Positions 28,766 through 37,246 of a DNA stretch of 45,338 nt are shown here, one piece after another. This DNA is from Pseudosporangium ferrugineum (GTDB taxonomy: Bacteria > Actinomycetota > Actinomycetes > Mycobacteriales > Micromonosporaceae). The stretch is taken from assembly GCF_003002065.1 (NCBI RefSeq), contig NZ_PVZG01000034.1, positions 1-45,338 on the forward strand, read 5' to 3'. How positions within the stretch are numbered: position 1 is the stretch's first letter; each line of letters opens with the position of its first letter. A program made the position numbers and the translations under genes. The notes beneath the pieces were generated by a model. It saw only the letters and a program-made list of their open reading frames with translations. It did no database searches and was not told the DNA's origin.

Positions 28766-29799
28766 CGGAGGCGGTTGTCGCCACCGTGCCCGTGACCATC
28801 GCCGAGGCCGAGTGGGCCGCCGCCGTCCGTACGGTGCGGGAGTTCGTGCCGGGCGGGCGGGTGCTGCTCATCTGCCACGTCAACCCGGACGGGGACGCGC
28901 TGGGCAGCATGCTCGGCTTCGCGCTGGGCCTGCGGCGCCTCGGCGTACGGAATCTGCAGGCGACCTTCCCCGGGCCGTTCGAGATCCCGGAGCCGTTCAC
29001 GAGCCTGCCCGGCCTGGAACTGCTGGTGCCGGAGCCCGAGGCGTACCCGGATCCCGACCTGGTCCTGATCTTCGACGTGGCCGCGGAATCCCGGCTGGGT
29101 GGGCTGGTCGACCGGCTGGAGACCGCGGGCGCCACCGTCGTGCTCGACCACCACGCCTCGAACACGCGCTTCGGCGGCGTGCACCTGGTCGACGCCACTG
29201 CCGCGGCCACCTCCGTGGTCGCGGAGCAGCTGCTCGACCGGCTGGACGTGCCGCTCGACCCGGCGATCGCCGAGTGCCTGTACGTGGCGCTGGCGACTGA
29301 CACCGGCTCCTTCCGCTTCGACATGACGACGCCGCGAGTGCACGAGATGGCGGCCCGGCTCATCGCGACCGGGCTGCGGCCGGGGGACATCTCCCGGCGG
29401 ATCTTCGACAGCCGGCCGTTCGGTGCCATGAAGCTGTTCGCCGACGTGCTGGCGCGCGCCGAGCTCGATCCGGCGGCGGCGGACGGGCACGGCATGGTCT
29501 GGACGTACGCGACCCTCGACGACCTGGTCCGGCACGAGCAGCGGCCGTACGTGCTGGACGCCCTCATCGACCCCGTGCGCTGCGTGGCCGAGGTCGACGT
29601 GTCGGTGGTGGTGAAGCAGGCCGCCGAGGCCGAGTGGGCCGTGTCGCTGCGCAGCAAGGGCGCGGTCGACGTCAGCGCGGTGGCGGTGGCGCTGGGCGGC
29701 GGCGGGCACCGGCTGGCCGCGGGTTTCACCGGTCACGGCACCCCCGGCGAGGTCATCGCGGCCGTCCGTGAGCAGCTGGACCGTCACCTGATCCACTAG
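28762..29799 (+). CDS. nrnA: DHH-family oligoribonuclease / pAp phosphatase (NrnA-like)
   Basis: A 345-residue DHH/DHHA1 phosphoesterase. NrnA-type enzymes degrade short RNA oligomers to mononucleotides and dephosphorylate 3',5'-pAp. Motifs: HVNPDGDALGS, FDVAAESR, VLDHHASN (the DHH triad) and ALATDTGSFRFD, with GGGGHRLAAGF in the C-terminal DHHA1 domain. The start GTG 28762 overlaps the rbfA stop, giving a coupled rbfA-nrnA pair. A terminator closes the unit. Confidence 0.9.
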   Translation: MTEAVVATVPVTIAEAEWAAAVRTVREFVPGGRVLLICHVNPDGDALGSMLGFALGLRRLGVRNLQATFPGPFEIPEPFTSLPGLELLVPEPEAYPDPDLVLIFDVAAESRLGGLVDRLETAGATVVLDHHASNTRFGGVHLVDATAAATSVVAEQLLDRLDVPLDPAIAECLYVALATDTGSFRFDMTTPRVHEMAARLIATGLRPGDISRRIFDSRPFGAMKLFADVLARAELDPAAADGHGMVWTYATLDDLVRHEQRPYVLDALIDPVRCVAEVDVSVVVKQAAEAEWAVSLRSKGAVDVSAVAVALGGGGHRLAAGFTGHGTPGEVIAAVREQLDRHLIH

Positions 29800-29812
29800 C
29801 CGTACGAGCAGG

Positions 29813-29837
29813 AGGCCGGCCGCGAGGCCGGCCTTTT
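29813..29837 (+). terminator. intrinsic terminator after nrnA
   Basis: AGGCCGGCC (29813-29821), loop GCGA, GGCCGGCCT (29826-29834) and a TTTT run. Short but perfect stem. Confidence 0.88.
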
Positions 29838-30070
29838 GTCGTTTATCGGCATCCCGCCCTGCGGGACGGAGCGGGCATACCGCGGGACTGAACGATACTT
29901 TGGGTGAACGGTGATTTGGTTTTTGCACGGTCACGACCATGGTCCGTCGCGAAGACCTCGAGCCACCCGGACGCACCCTTCCGGGCCGCGCCGCCCCGCC
30001 TCCCGTCCGGCGATCCCGGACCGGCCGCCGCGACGCCCCGCTCGACCACACCCGTGGAAGGACCTTGATC
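29838..30070. other. intergenic, AT-richer, probable promoter region
   Basis: Contains a short inverted repeat TCCCGC-CCT-GCGGGA (29852-29866) and an AT-richer patch with TACTTT and TTTGGTTTTTGC near 29895-29930, which may hold a promoter for the small gene that follows. An upstream in-frame ATG at 29939 would lengthen that gene to 73 residues. Confidence 0.35.
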
Positions 30071-30160
30071 ATGGCCGCCAAGCCGAAGCCCCAGCCCTCC
30101 GACGACGCCCGCGAGCAGGCCCGCCGGGCCCTGCAGACGTCGATGGACACGCGCCAGTAG
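30071..30160 (+). CDS. small 29-residue protein (tentative)
   Basis: ATG 30071 follows GGAAGGA and opens a 29-codon frame beginning MAAKPKPQPSDDAREQARRA and ending in TSMDTRQ. Composition is hydrophilic and helical, codon use matches the genome, and it stands alone between a terminator and the MATE gene. I do not recognise it. Conservation in relatives would be needed to accept it; the 73-residue version has an Arg/Pro-rich N-terminus that looks untranslated. Confidence 0.35.
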   Translation: MAAKPKPQPSDDAREQARRALQTSMDTRQ

Positions 30161-30216
30161 GTAACTGGCTGCACCGCATTGCGATCCTTACGGCGGGACG
30201 GGCATCATGAGTGTTC

Positions 30217-31536
30217 ATGAGCCCGTCCGCCGAGGTCGCTGACCGTTCGCTGAGCCGGCGCATCGCCGCGCTGGCCCTGCCCGCGCTGGTCGTGCTGGCC
30301 GCCGAGCCGCTCTACGTGCTCGTCGACACCGCCGTGGTCGGGCATCTCGGCCGGGTGCCGCTCGCCGCGGTCGCCGTCGGCGGCACGGTGATGTCCCTGG
30401 CCGTCTGGTTCGGCACGCTGATGGCGTACGGGACGACCGGGCGCGCCGCCCGCCGGTTCGGTGCCGGCGACCGGGGCGCCGCCGTGGCCGAAGGGGTCCA
30501 GGCCTCCTGGCTCGCCCTCGGCACCGGCGTCCTCCTGGTCGTGCTGGCTCAGCTCTTCGCCGGCCCGCTGACCCGCGCCCTCGCGAGCGACCCGCAGGCC
30601 GCCGACGCCGCCGCGGGCTGGCTGCGCATCGCCGTGCTCGGCGCGCCCGGCCTCCTGCTGGCCGCGGCCGGCAACGGCTGGATGCGCGGCGTGCAGGACA
30701 CCCGCCGCCCGCTGTATTACGTGCTCGGCGCCAACGTGCTCTCCGCCGTGCTCTGCCCGGTGCTGGTCTATCCGCTCGGCTGGGGCCTCACCGGCTCGGC
30801 CGTCGCCAACGTCGTCGCACAGACCCTCTCCGGCGTGCTGTTCCTCTGGGCCGTCGTGCGGGAGCGGACGCCGCTGCGCCCGGTGCCCTCGGTCATCGGC
30901 AACCAGCTGGTCCTCGGCCGCGACCTGCTCATCCGCGGCGCCGCCTTCCAGGCCTGCTGGCTGTCGGCAACGGCGGTGGCCGCGCGGTTCGGGGTGGCGG
31001 CGGTCGGCGCCCACCAGATCGCGCTGCAGCTGTGGTTCTTCGCGGCGCTGGCGCTGGACGCCGTCGCGATCGCCGCCCAGTCGCTGGTCGGCGCGGCGCT
31101 CGGCGCCGGTGACGAGCCGGCGGCCCGGGAGGTGGCCCGCCGGGTCACGATCGTCGGCGGGCTTGCCGGGCTGGCGTTCGCGGTGCTGGCCGCGGCCGGC
31201 GCCGACGTGATCCCCGGCGTCTTCACCGGCGACCGGTCGGTGCACGATCAGGCGGCGGTGGTCTGGCCCTGGTTCGTGGGGATGCTGCCGTTCGCCGGGG
31301 TCGTCTACGCCCTCGACGGGGTGATGATCGGGGCCGGCGACGTCGGCTACCTGCGCACGATGACCCTGGTGGGCGCGCTGGGCGGATTCCTGCCGCTCAT
31401 CTGGCTCGCGTACGCGTTCGACTGGGGTCTTCCGGGGGTCTGGGCGGGCCTCGCGGTGTTCACGCTGGTCCGCCTGGTGGCGCTGCTGATCCGCTGGCGG
31501 GGCTCCCGCTGGGCGGTGCTGGGGGTGACCCGGTAG
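30217..31536 (+). CDS. MATE-family efflux transporter (DinF-like)
   Basis: A 439-residue integral membrane protein with about 12 helices in two related halves, a sodium- or proton-driven multidrug exporter. RIAALALPALVVLAAEPLYVL, DTAVVGHLG and, in the second half, GAHQIALQLWFF are MATE/DinF signatures. ATG 30217 is used; GTG 30211 in the same frame is an alternative. It sits between nrnA and truB as in many actinobacteria, with no obvious functional link to translation. The substrate is unknown. Confidence 0.9.
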   Translation: MSPSAEVADRSLSRRIAALALPALVVLAAEPLYVLVDTAVVGHLGRVPLAAVAVGGTVMSLAVWFGTLMAYGTTGRAARRFGAGDRGAAVAEGVQASWLALGTGVLLVVLAQLFAGPLTRALASDPQAADAAAGWLRIAVLGAPGLLLAAAGNGWMRGVQDTRRPLYYVLGANVLSAVLCPVLVYPLGWGLTGSAVANVVAQTLSGVLFLWAVVRERTPLRPVPSVIGNQLVLGRDLLIRGAAFQACWLSATAVAARFGVAAVGAHQIALQLWFFAALALDAVAIAAQSLVGAALGAGDEPAAREVARRVTIVGGLAGLAFAVLAAAGADVIPGVFTGDRSVHDQAAVVWPWFVGMLPFAGVVYALDGVMIGAGDVGYLRTMTLVGALGGFLPLIWLAYAFDWGLPGVWAGLAVFTLVRLVALLIRWRGSRWAVLGVTR

Positions 31537-31569
31537 GAGCGGGCGCCGGCGGTCTGGTTGGGTGGTGCG

Positions 31570-32451
31570 GTGAACGTCGACGGTCTCATCGTGGTGGACA
31601 AGCCGGCCGGGATGACCTCCCATGACGTCGTCGCCCGGATCCGGCGGCTGGCGAAGACCCGGCGGGTCGGGCACGGCGGCACCCTGGACCCGATGGCGAC
31701 CGGGGTGCTGGTGATCGGGGTGAACAAGGCGACCAGGCTGCTCACGTACGTGATCGGCTCCCGCAAGAGCTATCTCGGCACGATCCGGCTGGGCCAGTCG
31801 ACCGTCACCGACGACGCCGAGGGGGACGTGACCGCGACCGTGCCCGCCGGCCACGTCACCGACGCGGCGATCCGGGACGGGCTGGCCGCCCGGACCGGTG
31901 AGATCGATCAGGTGCCGAGCGCGGTCAGCGCCATCAAGGTCAACGGGGAGCGGGCGTACAAGCGGGTCCGCGACGGCGAGCAGGTCGAGCTGGCGGCCCG
32001 CCGGGTCACCGTGTACGCCCTCGACGTGCTCGACATCCGCCGCGAGGGCGACATGGTCGACGTCGACGTGGACGTCACCTGCTCGAGCGGCACGTACATC
32101 CGGGCCATCGCGCGGGACCTGGGCCGGGCGCTCGGCGTGGGCGGGCACCTGACCGCGCTGCGGCGTACGGCGGTGGGCGGCATGACACTCGACGCGGCCT
32201 CGACCCTGGAGCAGCTCGAGGAGCGGGCGCCGGACGTGATCTCGCTGCCGATGGCCGAGGCGGCCCGCAGCGCCTTCCCGCAGCGCGAGGCGACGGCCGA
32301 GGAGGCGCGGGTGCTGAGCCACGGCGGTCCGCTGGCGCCGGTCGGCATCGAGGGGCCGTACGCGGTCTTCGATCCGGCCGGTGACCTCCTGGCCGTGGTC
32401 TCCGAGCGCGACGGCAAGGCCCGCGCGGAGATCGTCCTGGCCCCGGCCTGA
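31570..32451 (+). CDS. truB: tRNA pseudouridine(55) synthase TruB
   Basis: A 293-residue enzyme converting U55 of the tRNA T-loop to pseudouridine. The N-terminal LIVVDKPAGMTSHDVV and the catalytic D40 in GGTLDPMATG are diagnostic; KSYLGTIRLGQSTVTDDAEG, CSSGTYIRAIARDLG and a C-terminal PUA-like domain follow. GTG 31570 is preferred over TTG 31558 because the conserved protein begins there. It lies 33 bp after the MATE gene. Confidence 0.95.
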   Translation: MNVDGLIVVDKPAGMTSHDVVARIRRLAKTRRVGHGGTLDPMATGVLVIGVNKATRLLTYVIGSRKSYLGTIRLGQSTVTDDAEGDVTATVPAGHVTDAAIRDGLAARTGEIDQVPSAVSAIKVNGERAYKRVRDGEQVELAARRVTVYALDVLDIRREGDMVDVDVDVTCSSGTYIRAIARDLGRALGVGGHLTALRRTAVGGMTLDAASTLEQLEERAPDVISLPMAEAARSAFPQREATAEEARVLSHGGPLAPVGIEGPYAVFDPAGDLLAVVSERDGKARAEIVLAPA

Positions 32452-32457
32452 GCCGGC

Positions 32458-32528
32458 GGCCGTCGCCCGGTGGCCGTCGCCCGGTGGCCGTCGCCCGGTG
32501 GCCGTCGCCCGGTGGCCGCCGGCCCGGT
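32458..32528. repeat. 14-bp tandem repeat, 4 copies plus variant
   Basis: GGCCGTCGCCCGGT is repeated exactly four times (32458-32513), then a 15-bp variant. Related degenerate sequence continues to about 32640, filling the gap between truB and the opposing response-regulator gene. Confidence 0.9.
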
Positions 32529-32641
32529 GACCGGCGCCCCGCGGCCTGTGACCGGTGCCCCGCGGCCGGTGTCTCGGGGCCGGTGTCCCGGGGCCGGCGG
32601 CGGTGTACCGCGGCCGGTGTCCCGTGGCGCGGGCGGGAGTG

Positions 32642-33049
32642 TCAGCGCGGGGGCAGGTGTTCGGCGACGACCGCGACCAGGTCGGCGGCGGCGTAGGGCT
32701 TGTCGAGGAAGCCGTCGCACCCGGCCGCCAGCGCCGCCGCCCGGTCCTGGGGCAGCACGCTCGCCGTGACCGCCACCACCGCCGGCCGGGGGCGGCCGCC
32801 GGTCACCGTGCCCGCGGCCAGTTCGCCGGCGAGGGACAGCCCGTTGCCGTCCGGCAGGTTCATGTCCAGCAGCACCAGGTCGACCTGCTCCTCGCCGAGC
32901 CGGCTGCGGGCCGCCGCCAGGGTGGGCGCGTCGATGACCCGGGCCTCGCGGACGGCGGCCACCTCCGCGCGGGCGAGGACGGCCTTGACCAGCGTGCGGT
33001 TCAGTTCCTCGTCCTCGACCAGCAGGATGCGCGGGCTCGCGGCGGTCAC
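32642..33049 (-). CDS. single-domain response regulator
   Basis: A 135-residue CheY-like receiver with no output domain. It has the acidic pair in ILLVEDEE, the phospho-acceptor Asp in VLLDMNLPDG, a Thr in VVAVTAS and the conserved Lys in FLDKPYA. It starts at GTG 33049, overlapping the stop of the hybrid kinase gene, so the two are made together. It could be the terminal acceptor of a phosphorelay or act by protein contact. Confidence 0.88.
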   Translation of the reverse strand: MTAASPRILLVEDEELNRTLVKAVLARAEVAAVREARVIDAPTLAAARSRLGEEQVDLVLLDMNLPDGNGLSLAGELAAGTVTGGRPRPAVVAVTASVLPQDRAAALAAGCDGFLDKPYAAADLVAVVAEHLPPR

Positions 33050-35655
33050 GGTGTCTCCCTGTCCATGTCGGTACGCACGCCGAGCAGCGGCGCGAGCTTC
33101 TCGGCGCCGGCCCCGCCGGTCATCGCCGCGGCCATCACGCCGCCCGCCATCGCGGTCGCCACCAGGGACGCGTCGCCGTTCGCCTGGGTGAGGCCGAGCA
33201 CCGGGGTGTGCCGGGTCGCCGGGTCCTGTTCCATGGCCGCGAGCATGCTGAAGCCGTCCCCGTCGCGCGCCTGCAGGTCGCACACGATGAGGTCGAAGTC
33301 GCCCTCGCGGCTCAGCGTCAGCCCGTCGCGGCCGTCGGCGACCGCGACCACGTCGGCCCCGCCGGCGCGCAGCCCGTCCTCGATGGACCGGCGGACCGCG
33401 TCGTCGTGATCCACCACGAGCACGCGCGGGGCGTGCCGGTCGGCCAGCGTGCGGGCCAGCGCCCCGAGCAGCGCCGCCTGGTCGACGGGCTTGACGAAGT
33501 AGTCGTCGGCGCCGAGCGCGAGGCCCGCCTGCCGCTCGTCGATGATCGTGGCGAAGAACACCGGGATGCCGGCCAGCCGCGCGTCCGCCTTGAGCTGCCG
33601 GATCACCTCGAAGCCGTCGATGCCGGGCAGCGCCACGTCCAGCACGATCGCGTCCGGGGGCCGGGCGCCGGCGGCGGTGAGGCCCGCCTCGCCCGTACCG
33701 GCGACGTCGACGTGGTAGCCGGCGTGCTCCAGCTGGGTCCGGAGCAGCTCCGCGGCCTGCGGGTCGTCCTCGATCAACAGGACGCGGGCGCGGTCGCCGG
33801 GCTCGTCCGGGCCGACCGGGCTGACCACGGGCGCGGCGGGCAACCGTACGGTGAAGGCACTGCCCTCACCCGGCACCGAGACCAGCGAGATCTCCCCGTC
33901 GTGGGCCTCGACCAGCCGCCTGGTCAGGGCCAGCCCGAGGCCGGTGCCGGCTCGCTGCCGGTCGGGGTCGCCGACCTGCTGGAACTCCTCGAACACCCGC
34001 TCGTGGTCCGCCTCGGCGATGCCCACTCCGGTGTCCGCCACGGTGACCGTCACGTGGTCGCCGCGGTCCGCCGTCGTGACCGTGATCCGGCCGTCCGGCG
34101 GGGTGAACTTGATGGCGTTGGAGAGCAGGTTCTCCACGATCTGCCGGAACCGCACCCGGTCGGCGCTCGCGGTGGCCGGCTCGAGCTCCCGGACCACGGT
34201 CAGCCCGTTGCTGGTGATCAGCGGGGCCAGCCCGGTGAGCAGTTCCTCGACCGCGGTGTCGGCGCGCAGCGGGGCGAGCCGCAGCTCCAGCCGGCCCGCC
34301 TCGACCTTGGCCAGGTCGAGGATGTCGTTGATCAGGCCCAGCAGGTGCCGGCCGCTGGTGTGGATGTGCTCGACCCAGTCCGCCGGTACGCGCCGCCGGT
34401 CGCCGTCCGGCTCCTCCAGCCGCATGAGGTCGCTGAAGCCGATGATCGCGTTCAGCGGCGTCCGCAGCTCGTGGCTCATGTTCGCCAGGAACGCGCTCTT
34501 GGCCTGGCCGGCCCGGGTCAGCGCCTCCACCGACTCGCTGAGCTCGGCCGCCATCCGGTGCTGGGCCGCCAGCACGGCCTGCCGCTCGGCGAGGACGCCG
34601 GCCTGGCCGCCGAGCAGCGCGAGCAGCCGCAGGTCGTCGTCGCTGAACAGGCTCCGGTGCCGGTTGAACAGGAGCACGGCGCCCTCGGCCTCGGGCGGCA
34701 CCGGCATGCTCAGCACGGTGACGAAGTCGTCGCCCAGGTCGTCGCCGAAGTGCTGGACCAGCGCGGGGTCGCCCTCGCGCAGGCGGGCCGGGCGGCCGGC
34801 CCGGATCAGCGCGGTGAGGTCGGCGAACTCGACGTCCTCCAGCGCGCGGACGGCCGGCCCGGCGTACGCGGTGGGCGCGAGCAGGCCGTCCCCGCGGGGC
34901 ATCAGCACGGCGACCGCGTCGGCGCCGGTCTCCTGCCGCATCATCTCGGCGTACGTCTGCCAGAGCTCGTCGGCCGTGCGGACCCGGGCGCGCAGCAGGC
35001 GCTCGGTCACCGACTGGGCGGCGGACGCGGCGAAGGCCCGGCGCAGCCAGCGGGGCGGCGCGAAGGCGAACAGGTAGCCGAGCCCGGAGACCAGGGCCAG
35101 GAGCCGGTTGATCGCGCCGGGCAGGCCGCCGAGACCCATCAGCACGATCATCAGGCCGAAGACCATGGTGGCGCCCGCGGCGATGATCAGGCGTGCCCGG
35201 TTGGCCCCGGACCGGGTCCGCGCCTTGCCCAGGAGCAGGGCGGCGGCCACCAGCTCGCCGGCCAGGAAGCCGCCCACCGCGAACACGAGCCAGCCGAACG
35301 GCCGGTTCTCGTCGGTGAGGATGAGGGACACCGCGCCCGACGTGGAGAGCGCGAGGACGCAGTAGTGCAGGAAGCCCGGCACGGCCCGGAGGCGGCCGGC
35401 CAGCCGGACGGTGAGGAACGGCTGCATCGCCAGGAAGGCGAGCGCGGCGGTGTTCATCCACCCGGGGAGGGTCCCGTCGTGGAGCCGGCGTGCGACGTCG
35501 ATGCAGAACAGGACAGTGCACGGCGCGAAGACGAGGGTGACGTCGCGCTGCAGCGGGTCGCGGCGGCGGAGATAACCCAGGAGCGCCTGCACGAACAGGA
35601 CGGCGAAGGTGAACTCCGCCGCCAGCAGGGTCGAGGCACTCCAGTTGATGTGCAT
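33046..35655 (-). CDS. membrane hybrid histidine kinase with two receivers
   Basis: An 869-residue sensor. Residues 1-205 hold about seven hydrophobic helices, followed by a GAF-like domain (about 220-365). The dimerisation domain has H395 in NMSHELRTPLNAI; the HATPase has NLLSNAIKF, VADTGVGI and GTGLGLALT. Receiver 1 has acceptor D673 and K722 in FVKPVD. Receiver 2 has D793 in VCDLQARDGDG but no conserved Lys-Pro motif and a degenerate end, so it may be a docking or pseudo-receiver. ATG 35655 is divergent from ribF by 81 bp. The pair with the downstream receiver interrupts the truB-ribF order in the opposite orientation. The signal is unknown. Confidence 0.9.
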   Translation of the reverse strand: MHINWSASTLLAAEFTFAVLFVQALLGYLRRRDPLQRDVTLVFAPCTVLFCIDVARRLHDGTLPGWMNTAALAFLAMQPFLTVRLAGRLRAVPGFLHYCVLALSTSGAVSLILTDENRPFGWLVFAVGGFLAGELVAAALLLGKARTRSGANRARLIIAAGATMVFGLMIVLMGLGGLPGAINRLLALVSGLGYLFAFAPPRWLRRAFAASAAQSVTERLLRARVRTADELWQTYAEMMRQETGADAVAVLMPRGDGLLAPTAYAGPAVRALEDVEFADLTALIRAGRPARLREGDPALVQHFGDDLGDDFVTVLSMPVPPEAEGAVLLFNRHRSLFSDDDLRLLALLGGQAGVLAERQAVLAAQHRMAAELSESVEALTRAGQAKSAFLANMSHELRTPLNAIIGFSDLMRLEEPDGDRRRVPADWVEHIHTSGRHLLGLINDILDLAKVEAGRLELRLAPLRADTAVEELLTGLAPLITSNGLTVVRELEPATASADRVRFRQIVENLLSNAIKFTPPDGRITVTTADRGDHVTVTVADTGVGIAEADHERVFEEFQQVGDPDRQRAGTGLGLALTRRLVEAHDGEISLVSVPGEGSAFTVRLPAAPVVSPVGPDEPGDRARVLLIEDDPQAAELLRTQLEHAGYHVDVAGTGEAGLTAAGARPPDAIVLDVALPGIDGFEVIRQLKADARLAGIPVFFATIIDERQAGLALGADDYFVKPVDQAALLGALARTLADRHAPRVLVVDHDDAVRRSIEDGLRAGGADVVAVADGRDGLTLSREGDFDLIVCDLQARDGDGFSMLAAMEQDPATRHTPVLGLTQANGDASLVATAMAGGVMAAAMTGGAGAEKLAPLLGVRTDMDRETP

Positions 35656-35674
35656 ATCGGGACCAACTGTACCG

Positions 35675-35703
35675 TTTCAGGCACTCGTGCAGACCGATAC
35701 TCT
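35675..35703 (+). promoter_or_regulatory. candidate ribF promoter
   Basis: TTTCAG (35675-35680), 17 bp, TACTCT (35698-35703), giving a leader of about 26 nt that carries AGGGGAGGGG before the ribF ATG. It lies in the 81-bp divergent region shared with the hybrid kinase gene. The -35 box is weak. Confidence 0.35.
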
Positions 35704-35736
35704 TACGCCCGGGGAAGCGAAGGGGAGGGGCGGAAG

Positions 35737-36669
35737 ATGCAGCGGTGGCGCGGGTACGAGGCGGTGCCCGGCGGGCTCGGCCGGTCGGTGGTGACCATCG
35801 GCGTCTTCGACGGGGTGCACCGCGGCCACCAGGCGATCATCGGCTACACCGTGAAGCGCGCCCGGGACCTCGGCCTCCAGTCGGTGGTGGTGACGTTCGA
35901 CCCGCACCCGGCCGAGGTGGTCCGGCCCGGATCCCATCCGGCCGTGCTCACCGAGCCGGTCCGCAAGGCCGAGCTGATCGAGCAGCTCGGCGTCGACGTG
36001 CTCTGCGTGGTGCCGTTCACGCCCGCGTTCTCCCAGCTCAGCCCCGAGGCCTTCGTGCACGACGTGCTGGTGGACGCGCTGCACGCGGCCGTCGTCGTGG
36101 AGGGGGACAACTTCCGCTTCGGCCACAAGGCCGCCGGTGACCCGCCGCTGCTGGCCAAGCTCGGGCGCACCTTCGGCTTCACCGTCGAGGAGGCGCCGCT
36201 GGTGACCGAGGACGGGCTGGTGTTCTCGTCCACGTACATCCGCAGCTGCGTCGACGCCGGGGACGTCCGGGCCGCGGCCGACGCGCTCGGCCGCCCGCAC
36301 CGCCTGGCCGGCGTCGTGGTCCGCGGCGACCAGCGGGGGCGCGAGCTCGGCTTCCCCACGGCCAACCTGATGTGCCATCGGTACGCCGCCATCCCGGCCG
36401 ACGGCGTCTACGCGGCCCGGCTGATCCGGGGCGGGGACCAGGGTGGCGCGCTGCCGGTGTCGGTCTCGATCGGCACCAACCCGACGTTCTCCGGCCGGGA
36501 GCGGCGGGTCGAGGCGTACGTGCTCGACTTCTCGGGGGACCTCTACGGCGAGCGGGTCAGCCTGGACTTCGTCGCGCACCTGCGGGAACAGCGCGTATAC
36601 ACGAGCATCGAGCCGTTGGTGGCCCAGATCAGGCAGGACGTGGAGGAGACCCGGGCGCTCCTGGCTTAA
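35737..36669 (+). CDS. ribF: bifunctional riboflavin kinase / FAD synthetase
   Basis: A 310-residue enzyme making FMN and FAD from riboflavin. The N-terminal adenylyltransferase domain shows VVTIGVFDGVHRGHQAII, TFDPHPAEV and SSTYIRS; the C-terminal kinase domain has GRELGFPTANL and SIGTNPTFSG. ATG 35737 follows a very strong purine-rich ribosome site. Its place between truB and rpsO is the normal actinobacterial one. No FMN riboswitch is apparent in the short leader. Confidence 0.95.
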   Translation: MQRWRGYEAVPGGLGRSVVTIGVFDGVHRGHQAIIGYTVKRARDLGLQSVVVTFDPHPAEVVRPGSHPAVLTEPVRKAELIEQLGVDVLCVVPFTPAFSQLSPEAFVHDVLVDALHAAVVVEGDNFRFGHKAAGDPPLLAKLGRTFGFTVEEAPLVTEDGLVFSSTYIRSCVDAGDVRAAADALGRPHRLAGVVVRGDQRGRELGFPTANLMCHRYAAIPADGVYAARLIRGGDQGGALPVSVSIGTNPTFSGRERRVEAYVLDFSGDLYGERVSLDFVAHLREQRVYTSIEPLVAQIRQDVEETRALLA

Positions 36670-36677
36670 GGGGCTGG

Positions 36678-36683
36678 TAAGGT
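36678..36683 (+). promoter_or_regulatory. candidate rpsO -10 box
   Basis: TAAGGT lies just after the ribF stop, without a clear -35 box. It would produce a leader of about 95 nt before rpsO, long enough for a structured S15-binding element. Confidence 0.35.
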
Positions 36684-36784
36684 GGGTTCGGATCGGCTTA
36701 TCCGGTCCACGGTCCCGCCTGCCTGCCCGACGCCGCGGGCCGCGGGGATACCGACCCCACCGGCAACACAGAATCACGGAGAAC

Positions 36785-37054
36785 ATGGCGCTCGATCAAG
36801 AGACCAAGACCAAGATCATGACCGAGTACGCGACCCTGGAGGGCGACACCGGCTCTCCCGAGGTTCAGGTCGCGATGCTCACCAAGCGGATCGCCGACCT
36901 CACCGAGCACCTCAAGGTGCACAAGCACGACCACCACAGCCGTCGTGGTCTGCTGCTGCTGGTGGGTCGTCGCCGTCGCCTGCTGAACTACGTACAGAAG
37001 AAGGACATCGCGCGCTACCGGACGCTGATCGAGCGTCTCGGCCTGCGCCGCTGA
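36785..37054 (+). CDS. rpsO: 30S ribosomal protein S15
   Basis: An 89-residue primary 16S rRNA-binding protein of the 30S platform. GDTGSPEVQVAMLTKRIADL, HKHDHHSRRGLL and RRRRLLNYVQKKD are fully typical and the length is standard. GGAGA precedes the ATG. It is followed by a stem-loop and then pnp, the widely conserved rpsO-pnp arrangement. Confidence 0.97.
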   Translation: MALDQETKTKIMTEYATLEGDTGSPEVQVAMLTKRIADLTEHLKVHKHDHHSRRGLLLLVGRRRRLLNYVQKKDIARYRTLIERLGLRR

Positions 37055-37060
37055 TCTGAC

Positions 37061-37095
37061 GGGGGAGTGGCCGGACGGCCGCTCCCCCGAGTTTC
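37061..37095 (+). terminator. rpsO-pnp intergenic stem-loop
   Basis: GGGGGAGTGGCC (37061-37072) pairs with GGCCGCTCCCCC (37077-37088), one G-U, loop GGAC, then GAGTTT. It may be a leaky terminator or an RNase III processing hairpin, as described for rpsO-pnp transcripts in other bacteria. Confidence 0.75.
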
Positions 37096-37149
37096 ACCCA
37101 CGGACCCGCGCGGCCGCAGTCAAGACGGCACCGGTCCTCGGTAGTGGTT

Positions 37150-37168
37150 CCCGGGCCGAACTCCCGGG
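37150..37168 (+). promoter_or_regulatory. small hairpin in the pnp leader
   Basis: CCCGGG-CCGAACT-CCCGGG within the 158-nt leader of pnp. PNPase controls its own mRNA in several bacteria through leader hairpins; a similar role here is inference. Confidence 0.3.
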
Positions 37169-37246
37169 CACTTCGATCGAAGACCGGCCACGCTGTAACC
37201 GCGCTGTAGAGACCGCCGGGTCCTCGACGAAGGAGTACCGCACCAC

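Noticed and set aside
30205..32322. 705-codon minus-strand open frame
   Set aside because: Antisense to the MATE and truB genes, both of which have clear family motifs in the plus frame.
35656..35736. FMN riboswitch before ribF
   Set aside because: The leader is too short and lacks the conserved RFN helices; in actinobacteria this gene is usually not riboswitch-controlled.
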